A stretch of 64,000 bases of DNA from Isochrysis galbana. Its lineage: Eukaryota > Haptophyta > Isochrysidales > Isochrysidaceae. Positions 1 to 10,300 of this stretch are shown piece by piece. The notes beneath the pieces were generated by a model. The model saw only the letters and a list, made by a program, of their open reading frames with translations. It had not been told where the DNA came from and searched no databases. The translations under genes were made by a program, and so were the position numbers. The DNA lies in the NCBI GenBank assembly GCA_018136815.1, contig CM030931.1:7274399-7338398 (forward strand), written 5' to 3'. The stretch's first letter is position 1. Each line of letters begins with the position of its first letter.

Positions 1-1437
1 GCGAAATCGTGTCCGGGAGGCGATCCTCAGCTACGGTATCACCTCCACATGGAATGACAACAACGAGTACGCCCTTGACGACGAGGACGCGGTCTGCCAC
101 GGCTTTGGAATGGTTGCCCCGATCAAGCTCATGCGGCCCCTCATGGGGCTGCTCATGAGTCAAGCCTCCTGGCGTGCACAACTCGATCACTCCCAAGAGA
201 CGCGGCCGTGGCTCATCTCTCGGTCTGGCATGCCAGGCATGCAAAGGTGAGCACGGTCAGCGCAGTCACCGGAAGAGAGCTCCCAGGAAAAATAGCGTTG
301 GTTCACGGCAAGCCCCGCCGCCCCCCCCCGCCGTCGCCGCCGTCGCCCCCCCCCCTCCCCCCCTCCACCACCCCGCCCTGAAATCACGCTCACGTCCCAC
401 TGATTGACGATTGTGATTTCAGGTACGTGCAGACGTGGTCTGGAGATAATTACACCGAATGGCAAACTCTGCGATACAACTTGCAAATGGGCCTAGGACT
501 TGGGTTATCGGGTTGCTTCAACTTTGGGCATGACGTTGGTGGCTTCGCCGGCCCGCCACCCTCCCCAGAGCTTCTTGTGCGCTGGTTGCAAAACGGAATC
601 TTCCATCCCCGCTTCACCATCCACTCATGGAATTCGGATGGCTCGGTCACCACCCCATGGATGTATCCGCATGTTATCCCCACGGTTCTCGCCACTATCC
701 AGTTCCGCTATGCGTTGCTTCCATATCTGTACACATTGCTTCGTGCGGCTCGCGACTCCTACGAGCCGCCGCTCCGACCCATTTTCTACGACTATGAGGA
801 GGACTCCAAGGCATGGCTGCCTTCCGACGACTTTATGTGCGGACCATCCCTACTGGTGGCGAATGTGATGGAAGAGGGCGCAAGGAGGCGACAGGTATAT
901 TTGCCCGAGAATGGGGGGAGAGGTTGGTATAACTTTCACGAGGGGACACACATGGACGGAGGCCAAAGCGTCAACTTGGCAGCGCCACTGAATCGTATCC
1001 CGCTACTGGTTCCCGCTGGCGCTTGTATCCCTATGGGCGAGCCAAATGCGCGCACGGCTCTTGACGGAGGCGAGATCCGATACCTTCACGTCTTCCCATT
1101 CCCATCGGGCGCTGGATTCAATGGCGTCGAATTGTGCTATTCCTGGACCGAAGACGACGGTGTGAGCGATGCTGAGGCCAGAGGCGAGGTCGTAATCATC
1201 AACATTGCATTCCGCGGCGAGATCGAGGGCCTCTATTTGCGCGCCAGTGCACGCCGCCCAGCCGTGGAGATCAGAGGCGCCAAAGCTTGGAAGCCACCAA
1301 TTAAAACGATTCAAATCATCTTGCCTGTTGGGGAAACAAGGCCTGTGCGCTCGACTGACATTGATCCAGGGTTTGGCTTCGAGCTACTTGTTGGTGGTCT
1401 TCCAGCAGAGCCAACACCCAAGGCACGGAGAGAGTAG
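1..1437 (+). CDS. GH31 alpha-glucosidase, 3' part (partial gene, two exons)
   Basis: Glycoside hydrolase family 31 enzyme, expected to hydrolyse terminal alpha-glucosidic bonds. Exons 2-246 and 423-1437 join through a 176-bp GT-AG intron (GTGAGC donor, pyrimidine-rich tract, TTTCAG acceptor) and give 419 residues with a TAG stop at 1435. The first exon carries the nucleophile motif WNDNNEY (Asp at about partial residue 19) and the arginine-containing SRSGMPG stretch. The acid/base motif WSGDN is rebuilt exactly across the intron (Asp about 90). Downstream, HPRFTIHSWNSDG and the C-terminal beta domains are intact. WNDNNEY resembles bacterial-type GH31 alpha-glucosidases more than the lysosomal WxDMNE form; that is family knowledge, not a search. 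The 5' end lies outside the window. Regulation is not visible. Confidence 0.9.
247..422 (+). other. Intron of the GH31 gene
   Basis: Donor AG|GTGAGC at 246/247 and acceptor TTTCAG|G at 422/423. Splicing restores an arginine codon (AG+G) and the active-site order SRSGMPGMQR-YVQTWSGDN. A long C-rich tract lies at about 315-365. Confidence 0.9.
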
Positions 1438-1589
1438 TCCCCTCAATTGCCTGTTTTTTTTACGGGCGTGCATCTCGAATCCTAGACGTNNNNNNNNNNN
1501 NNNNNNNNNNNNNNNNNNNNNNNNNNNNNNNNNNNNNNNNNNNNNNNNNNNNNNNNNNNNNNNNNNNNNNNNNNNNNNNNNNNNNNNNN
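1438..1589. other. 3' flank of GH31 and assembly gap
   Basis: About 50 bp of apparent 3' untranslated sequence is followed by exactly 100 N (1490-1589). The run is a scaffold gap of unknown true size, so linkage of the GH31 gene to the retrotransposon on its right is only as good as the scaffolding, and the 5' LTR of that element may be lost in the gap. Confidence 0.95.
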
Positions 1590-1750
1590 CCACCATATGA
1601 AGAGTTTGTTCCACCCCCGTCGTCGACGTACTCGTACCCCAAGCGTAACTTCGTTCCACCTCCGACCGCCACCGTCGGCGCCGCCCAAATCATGGACCAA
1701 CAAGTCCAGATCGAGGCTCTCCGCGGCGCTGTCGACCGCCTTCGAGTCCT

Positions 1751-2380
1751 CTACCCTCCAAGCCGCCCAAGCGCCACGAAGAATTTCAGCGAGAGGTGGG
1801 GGTCTACCTTCAAAGCGCGATACTCAACATTCTACAGGCCACGCGGCACTACGACTTCGTCTCGAGTCGAAACTTCGCCACCCCGCTTGTGGAAGAAGGA
1901 GACACCTCCATTGGTGCTCCCCCTGCCTCGGTCAAGCTCCCTTCTCAATCTTTGCCCGCCGCGCCGTTCTCCGTTCCGCCGAATTCGATTTCCGATCCCG
2001 TACCCAATACGCCTGTTTCCTGTCTCGCCCGCCAAGCCGTTTCGATCCCAACCTCCACCCACCGTCGCGGGCCTCCGCTCGCTTCCAAATCCGGCCGGCT
2101 CGGCGCCATCCCGTCGATCCAAGCCTCGCCGGTGATGTTTTGAGCGAGAGGTCATCCTAGCCTCGTGGGACCAACTGTTGAGGATGCCGCCTACGAGGTA
2201 GCCTCTCTCTACAGGAAGTCCGACGATTTCGAGCTCATCACGCCATTCTCAACGGCGGCTCTCTCGGGCCGGCAATGTTTGGCACTACCGCGTGTTTTTC
2301 GAGAAGGAGCAGCGTGACCAAGTGGGCTCGGAGCCGCTTCTTCTCGACCGCACCCTCCATCACAATCCGAATGGGCAAAG
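1751..2380 (+). pseudogene. 5' gag region, frameshifted
   Basis: Protein-like segments succeed each other in different frames. A lysine/proline-rich start leads into HEEFQREVGVYLQSAILN in the frame of 1796 (about 1760-1920). DAAYEVASLYRKSDDFELI is in the same phase around 2183. NVWHYRVFFEKEQRDQVG is in another frame from about 2274, and the main gag frame begins near 2377. At least two frame changes therefore separate the N-terminal gag from the long gag ORF. They may be decay of the copy or base errors near the gap. No strong start codon can be chosen. Confidence 0.55.
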
Positions 2381-3255
2381 AGCTTTCCGAGATCAAGTTC
2401 CCCAAGGGCCTGGCCTCGGATAACGTCCAGACAGCGGCCACCTCCTGGAACGATTTTCGTCTGTCCTTCATCAAGCCGCTCGAGCGCGCCCTCTCGCTCG
2501 GCTGCGACCACCGCGAAATCTTTACATCCTTACTAGCGGCCGCCAACTTGTGCACCACCGGCAACCAAAGGATTTACGCCTTCCTCCTCGATCTCGCCGA
2601 AGACCCGGTCCTCTCTCTCAACCCCGCGCTGGCCTGCGACGTGCTTCTCCGCAAGTGCGACGCCACTTTCGCGGCCAACGTGCCTGGCTTCGCCAAAGAC
2701 TCCGCCTCCATGGAGTGGGACCGGCTCGTAGCTCGTGAGGCCGGCTCCGATCTCTTAGAGTTATCCAAGAATTTGGTGCGCGCGTACGTCCGCAAGATGG
2801 GTGACGCGAAGGTGGATGCCACGACAGTCTGGGACCACCCGAACATGTCGCACGATATCAATCAACGATTCGAGTCCATCATTCGGAACGACAAGGTCGA
2901 CGCGGCTCGCGGCGTGGATAACGCGACCAAGTTCGGCGAGTATCTTGCAAAGACTCGCTTCCGCGTCGAGAACCACGAGCTTCCTCGTTCGGCCCTTTCG
3001 TGCGTCAACCTTTGCCAACGCTACTTGAGCCCGTACGAACAGTCCCGTGCTGGCCAACAACAAACGTCGGTCACGGTCGCCGCCGTGACGCCGCCGGCGA
3101 CTACTTCCAAGTCCACCAAAACCGCCAAGGTTGCTAAGGCTGCCTCTAACCCCGCAGACACTACGGCTTCGATGGTCGCCGCCGTCCAAGCGGCGGTGAC
3201 CGAGGCATTAAAATCGCAAAAACAACAACTCGAACCGCAAGGCGACTGGCGCTGA
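2275..3255 (+). CDS. Gag-like capsid protein of the Ty3/gypsy element
   Basis: A 326-residue frame; the convincing part starts near codon 35 (about 2377). It is mainly helical with charged surfaces, as expected of a capsid domain, and then becomes Ala/Thr/Lys-rich towards the C terminus (about residues 265-310). No retroviral major homology region can be picked out with certainty, so the gag assignment rests mainly on position upstream of Pol. The TGA stop at 3253-3255 lies within CGCTGAC: the +1 frame from 3254 is open and continues directly into the Pol-side sequence. See the finding on gag-pol expression. Confidence 0.65.
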   Translation: MFGTTACFSRRSSVTKWARSRFFSTAPSITIRMGKELSEIKFPKGLASDNVQTAATSWNDFRLSFIKPLERALSLGCDHREIFTSLLAAANLCTTGNQRIYAFLLDLAEDPVLSLNPALACDVLLRKCDATFAANVPGFAKDSASMEWDRLVAREAGSDLLELSKNLVRAYVRKMGDAKVDATTVWDHPNMSHDINQRFESIIRNDKVDAARGVDNATKFGEYLAKTRFRVENHELPRSALSCVNLCQRYLSPYEQSRAGQQQTSVTVAAVTPPATTSKSTKTAKVAKAASNPADTTASMVAAVQAAVTEALKSQKQQLEPQGDWR

Positions 3256-3802
3256 CAATCGTCGGGCTCCGCCTCCGCCTACGAATTACTCCGCATCGTC
3301 TCCGTTACCGGACGCACTTCTTGACCGTCCTCTCGGCAAAAGCACGTCTTCTCGTCGCCAATGTGATCCCCCTCCGAACGGCCTTGGGCTTCCGGCCGAT
3401 TCGGGCCTCTCGGAATGGGATCCAGGTAGCTGGTCTCGAGCTCGAGCCCGCTTCTGGCAAATTTCTCGTTACGCTGGTCACCCGGCCCTTCGCGCTGCGC
3501 TCACGCGCTGCCGTCCCTCCGATGCCACCATGACGGCGCCGCGTGTCGACGACCTAGACCGCGACGTCAAGGAGTGGACCGACGCCAACGGCTGCGCGTA
3601 CTGCGCCTTTCGTCCCCGGGCCCCATCTGGTACGCCCGAGGCAGACCTGTGGAAGTATGGCACGGGCGACGGAGCTCATAACCCCGTCGTTTGCCAACCG
3701 TACATTCGTTTTCTCTGCGAAGGCGGCAGTGGCGAATGTGGTAACGACCCAGAAGTCCACCGCCGCCTCCGCACGATGGTCGTTCTCCGTCCGGCCCAGT
3801 AG
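3254..3802 (+). CDS. Cysteine-containing segment between gag and pol
   Basis: Open in the same phase as the long Pol frame, from the gag stop to a single TAG at 3800-3802. The first ATG is at 3530. The region 3530-3802 holds a Cys cluster (CAYC, then VVCQPY, RFLCEGGSGEC) that could be a nucleic-acid-binding zinc knuckle, although its spacing is not the classic CX2CX4HX4C. After the TAG the frame is open again all the way to the Pol ATG at 4373 and on to 10543. A programmed shift plus stop read-through, or two mutations, are both possible. Confidence 0.5.
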   Translation, partial: DNRRAPPPPTNYSASSPLPDALLDRPLGKSTSSRRQCDPPPNGLGLPADSGLSEWDPGSWSRARARFWQISRYAGHPALRAALTRCRPSDATMTAPRVDDLDRDVKEWTDANGCAYCAFRPRAPSGTPEADLWKYGTGDGAHNPVVCQPYIRFLCEGGSGECGNDPEVHRRLRTMVVLRPAQ

Positions 3803-4372
3803 GTCGCCGGCGGGGCCCACGTCCGCGCTGTTACCCCGCTACCAGTCCAGGGTAGTGGGCCTGAACGCCACCCACCAAAAGATTGTATTACGCTACGGCC
3901 GAATACTTCTACGGCCTCAAACCGGTACCCCAAGATTCCCCAAGTTCCAGACAAGCCCTACCACCTCCATCCCCCTCTTTCTCCTGCCCCCTCGCCGATT
4001 GCCCCTATTTCTCCCAATGCCGATGATTCCATCCTGATTCTCGATATCACGCACGAGTCCTCAAAACCAAGTCAACCGTCACCGCCTCTCTATCAACTCA
4101 AGCCGCTCAACCGCTACCCCCCGCCACTCCCCAAGCATCACCAGTCCAAGACCTCACGGTCTGCGAAAATCCAGCCGCCGCAGGCCCAATCCAACCTTCA
4201 ATCTCTCAAATCAAATTTCGCATGTCCGAGCCACAAAACGTCTCCCGAGTACGAGTCCGAGTCCAAGTCACGTTCAGAATTACCCTCTTCGTCTTACGCC
4301 ACCGCGAGCCCATCTACGAGTCTGAGCCCAGTCCAGTCATCACCGGTATCACCAGTCTCCATCGCTACGACG

Positions 4373-7300
4373 ATGGAGGCGCAGTTCTCCGGTACTTCCC
4401 CACTTTCTTTCGAGTCCGAGTCCAAGCCTGTTTTGAGCAAACCCCGTTCTGAGCCATCCGAGTCCGAGTCCGAGCCCGAGTTTACAACGTCACCGAGTCC
4501 TACCACGCGGTCGGCCGCAGGATTAACGGAGCTCCAGCCACCCACTGAGCCTCCGACGACCACTCCTTCCGCGGGAGTGTTCACCTTCGGTCCTCCGCGC
4601 CCCGAGTCTGAGTCATTTGGAATCTCCGGTCACGTCCAGAATCCCAACCACAACCGAGCCCCGTTTCACGAGCAACCGCGTATCGAGTCCAAACACAAGC
4701 TGACGCCGAAGCCCTCGACGACAGCCACTGTGTCCTTGTCCGAGCCACCGTTCCGAGTCTCGCCGCAGCCGGCCTGCCACTCCAGCAGGCTGCACGCCGC
4801 CGAGCCGATCCCTTCCGTTTCCGTTCCGAGTCCGAGTCCAATCGCACAAGACAGTGCATCCCGAGCCCGCGTAATCAAGCCCGTCACCGAGTCCGAGTTT
4901 ACGGCCGCACCGAGCCAACCGGTGCTGGCCACCATGCCCCTATCGTCATCACAAGCTTCCGCTTCGTCCTCATCGACGGTTGCGACGCCAGGGGGCTTCA
5001 CCTTTGGGCCGGCCCCGTCCGTGCCCATTTCGAAAGTTAGCCCTGTTATTGGCGTCCAGCACGCCAGAAACGACGAGTCCGAGTCCGAGTACAAATTAAC
5101 GTCACCGCGGAGTCCGCGGTCGACCACCGGCGTTCCCACGCCACCCCATCAACCGAGAGCCATGGAGGAGCTTGCACAGCCGTCTCCTAGCCCCTCTCAA
5201 GTCGCCGAGTCTTCCGAATTCGAGTCTGAATCCACCGTAATTTCAGCGGTCCATCCACCCGCTAGCCCGAGCCAAGTCCTCCGAAGAATGCTTCGCATTG
5301 CAGAACCTCTTCGGCCACTACCCACGCCAGCCGCTGCCGCAGAGCCACCACCCTGGCCCCAGCCTTCCCCGCAGCCGGCTTCTACGACAGCCACGTCCCT
5401 TCTTTCGCCGGCGCCGACCCCGCCGACGACAGAATGCAACGACGTCGATCCCTGGCCTGTTTCCTCTTCCGACGTGACCATGGAGAGTGACCACAACTCC
5501 TCTGCACGTCGAGGAACGGCGGCCTCCCAAACCGAGCTTCTACGCCCATTGAGCCAGCCCAACCGAGTCCCTGAGCCATGTCCTTCATGTCTCTCACCGG
5601 TGGTCTCGCGGCCGCGGCGTCCGTCGCCGCCGTCCGACACCCCACTTCTCCGAGTTTCTTCGTCAATCCCGTCCCCCGAGCCCGTCTCTACGTCGTCGAT
5701 ATCCGAGTCTTCTTCCATTCGTCCTACGTCGCTGCGGCCACCGGTCGCCGCCTCCGAGCACTGCCTGCCTCTCGATACCACTGCCACCACCATCATGCGC
5801 GTGGCAGCGATCAATGCGTCCGCGATCCAGTCCTTCGATTCCTCTCGAAACAACTCCGATGTCGGCACCCGCGATGATACCCCGTCACCCGCTCTCCACG
5901 CTCTCGCCTCTCTTCGTGCACGAGCGAGCGGCTCTGCGGTGGTATTACCTCGGCACCTCACGGAGGCAGCCCAAGAGCTCCGCCGGCCGCGCAGTGGCAC
6001 CTTAGCCTCGCCTGCCGCCGCGCTACCCAAGCACTTCGATGAGCTTTGCGCTGAGCTCACGAAGACGAGTCAACAAGTCCAAGACGGGCTGACTTCTGGC
6101 TGTCACGCCCCACGAGTTCTCGTCGTTGGTGAGACTAGCGGCGTCGTCTCCTCCATGTTCCTACTCGCCGGAGCTGATGTAGCTACGTGCGATTTATATC
6201 CTTCCGAGATTGACTACGTGCCCCACTTCCAAGGCGACGCGCTTCATGTCCAAAACCTAGGTTGGGACCTAGTCATCGCCCACCCGCCCTGCACGTACCT
6301 CTCCGCCGTCAGCAGCCAATGGCTTTCCCAAGAACCCGGACGTCGTGCCGCTCTTGAGTCGGCCGCCCGCGTCTTCAAGTCAATGGCCTCCGCCACTGCT
6401 CCGTTTGTAGCGGTTGAGAACCCTCGGATGCATGCGGAAGCTCGCCGTTTAGTCGGGGGGTTGACCCCGACCCAATTCGTCCAACCCTGGGAGCACGGCA
6501 CTGGACACCAGAAAGCCACCGGGTTGTACCTCACCAAAGGGCTGCCGCCTCTCCAGCCAACCTGCGTCGTGGATGGCCGTGAGTCGGCCATGGCTAACCT
6601 CTCTCCTTCACCGCATCGTGGCGCTCTTCGCAGCCGCACCTACGTCGGTGTAGCTGGAGCGATGGCGACCCATTGGATGCCTGTTCTTCTTCGACATTTG
6701 AGCCAACAGGGAGACCAGCCATCGACGAAGAAACTGTCCGCGTTGGAGCTACTCGCTTGCGCGCGGCGCAGCCTATCGGACCAGCCTTCCCTTAGCTCGA
6801 CTGAGGCTACCGCTTACGAGCCGTGGTCGGCTCTTCATCGTTATGAGAGGGGGAGGGAATCTAGTGAAGTTTCTTCCGACCCCGTTGTTTCCCGTCCAGC
6901 TACTCCCGAGTCAGACAATCACGAAGACCAAAAAGAAACCCACGATAACCACGACAACGACACGCCATTCTACGCCTCCGAGTCTACTCTCCACGACCCA
7001 TTCTCTCCATGGACCGCCCCGCCTCCGGCACGCGCGAGCTCGCCGCGTCCGACGACGCCGACGACTCTCCGGAAGCGGCGCCAACAATGGCAATCATTCG
7101 GAGTGAACGGGGACCAGAAATGGTCCAACGTCACGCTCGAAACCGCTGACGAAATAAGAGCGCAAGCTCTAGCCGGACGAAGCGCCGACGAGGAATCCGA
7201 CCTCGCCGCTGCCGTCCGAGCGCCGATCGAGTTCGTGGAAGCCAAAGGCATCCGCGCCGAAGAGCTAGCCTCATTAGTTCGAAGACCCAAGACAGAAGCC

Positions 7301-10300
7301 CAAGCCCGTCTCGAGAAAGATTGGGAAAAGATGTCCGACCACCCGAGGCACCCCACCGACAAGAGAGGCCTGGGCCACACTAGTCCCAAGCTATCACCCT
7401 GTACCGCTACCAACGAGGACGACGCCTCTAGGCCCTCTGCCACGATAGCGGCAGTCGGAGTACCCGAAGAGACGACGACTACTTTGACGACGAATTCACC
7501 CGAGCAACCACGCTGTCGACCAACCCCGTCCCCGTCCGACACCATCGCACACGTGACCACGCACCGACCGGAGAGCGTCGTGGATACCCTACCATCTGCC
7601 TACCCAAGGCATTGCCTATATGTTCGAGACCTGATGGTCTGCCGCTCCGGCGAGGCTACCGGCAAAGAAGGAGTTATCTTAGCCGACTCCGCTCTCACGG
7701 TCAACAGCACCCTCGCTGACACCGGAGCTGGCCCGTCGGTCGTGACCACTTCCCTCTTGTCCAGCCTACCCAACGACGCATGCGTCGAGCGGCTGCCGCA
7801 AGCCGTAGTGACACCGCTTCACGGTCCGGACGGCCTACCTCTTATCACGCGAGGCAAGGCTCGAATCGTTTTCTCCGTCGGTGGATTTCTCTTTCGTCAT
7901 ACGTTCATGGTGATTGAAGGCAACCCGATGCTGCTGCTCGGGAACGACTTCTTAGCTACGCACGCCGCTTCGATTCAGCTCGCCTCCGACAGCGCGGAAG
8001 GCTCTATCTCACTCGGTGCTCCATCCACGGTGGCTTCTCTTGAGGTTGACGGCAGTCCAAGCCCCGACGCTCCGCCGATCTTTCGCGTCTCGACGTCACC
8101 GATAGCGGTGGTCCCTGTCAGCATGACTTGTGCACAGGTCTGTCCGACCTCCGCGAACCCAATCACGACTGACTTCTTCCGAGGGCCGCAGGCCACCAAA
8201 AACGACAACCAGCTAGTCACCGAGCCTCTCTTCAGCACGGCCGATGAGTTTGCCGCCAAAGCGCCGGCATCATGTGGCTCCGAGTACCTCCTATACACCC
8301 ACGAACCTATCACGATCCCGGCCTATCATCGGGCAACATTTCACGTCCGAATTCCGCTAGCTCTTCGAGAACACGAAGACTGCGCCATGCTCGTGGACCG
8401 ACTCCCTACGCGTGAAACGATCGATAGCTCTCCTCTCGTCATTCCCCAAGTAGAGAGGTCGAACGCCGACCACACCATCGCGGTTACGGTGGTCAACACT
8501 GACCCCAAACCTCTACACCTTCCGTCGTTCCATCCTGTAGCTTCGCTACAGGTTCGATTCAAAATTCACGCTGGAACATATCGCCGCGTCGGGGCCGTTA
8601 ACTCGCCGGATGTGATTGAGTCGCTCGACGAGGACCAACGCAAGCTCCTCGAGGCAGCCAAGATCGACCCCGAGGGCCGTCTCTCGATGCCCCAACGTGA
8701 ACAAGTTCGTCGTCTACTGGCCCGACGTATCGCTGCTTTCGCAATTGACCCGACCAACCCGAATCACACTCACGTGATGGAGGTAGAGCTACCGCTCAAC
8801 CCTGGAGCCGAAGCTCACCGCCACGCACCGTCTAGAGTTGGACGAGAGGGTGAGAAGATCATAGAGGACGAAGTTTGCAAGATGGAGTCCGCGGGCATCA
8901 TTAGGAAATCAAATTCGTCGTGGGCCTCTCGAGTCGTGCTAGTCACTAAGAAGGATGGCTCCGTACGTTTCTGCGTAGATTATCGCGACGTCAACTCCAA
9001 GCTTCGTCTAGAGGACAGCCCTCTTCCCCTCACGGTAGAAGCCATCGACCGATTGTCGTCCGGCCAAGGCAACCTTGATTCTCTATTCCTTTGCACCCTG
9101 GACCTGGCATCTGGTTTCTGGGGTATACCGATCAAAGAGTCCGATAAACATATCACCGCGTTCACTACTCATCGCGGCAAGTACGAGTTCAATTACTTGC
9201 CTTTTGGTGTTCAATCCGGTCCCTCGTATATGTGCCGCCTCATGGACGCCGTTCTCGGTGGGCTGGCATGGGAGATTTGTATGCCATACTTGGATGATGT
9301 CGGCGCCTGGTCGACAGGCGTAGGTGACTCGCTGCAGGCCAGGGAAGAGTCGTCATTCCAACAAATGTTACACCGTCTTGATCTTGTCTTGGAACGTCTC
9401 ATCTGGGCGGGCCTCACTTGCAAGATGTCGAAATGCGTTTTCTTTGCCACCTCGGCTGAATATCTCGGCCACGTTGTTTCGCGTGAAGGTCTTCGGATGG
9501 ATCCCAAGAAAGTGGAAGCCGTCTCGAAAATCGACCCTACCCAAATCAACTCTATCGAAGCCGTCCGTTCTTTCCTTGGACTGTGCTCGTACTACCGCCG
9601 TTTTATACGCCGTTTTGCGATCCGTGCAGCGCCGTTAACCGCTCTCACGCGGAAAGGGTGCGATGTCCCGGTCGAGTCGCAAACAGAAGCCTGTCGCCAG
9701 GCTATCGAAGATCTCAAGCAAGCTATCTGTGAAGAACCCGTACTCGCACCTCCTCGAGACGACCGTCCTTTCCTCGTTAAGACCGACGGTGCTAGCAAGC
9801 TCGGCATCGCCGGCGTCCTTGCTCAGAAAGACGACGAAGGGAGAGAGCGCGTTGTTGCATACTACGGTCGTAGTTTGAGTCCGGCTGAGCGCCATTGGAC
9901 AGTTACTGAAATCGAACTTCTAGCAGCGCTAGAATCGATCCGAAATTGGAGGCCGTATCTTTGGGGTCGCCACTTCACCCTCGTCGTAGACCATTCAGCT
10001 TTGCGCTGGCTTCACACGATGAAAGATCAAGTCACCGGTGGTCCAGCCTCGCGCCTCATGCGATGGGTCCTGAAGCTAGCCGAATATCGATTCGACGTCG
10101 TGCACAAACCTGGAGTAACTCACTGGGACGCCGACGGCTTATCCCGCCTAGTTGCTCTCGAGCCCGATCACGATCCTCTCCATCTCGAGGAGAGTGACGT
10201 CCATTCTTTCGATTCTTCCGAAATTCACGACATAGTTGCCGCCGCGGTTACTTCATCCACCCTCACCGCTCGCCGCCAACAAGCAAACGATAGGCTCACT

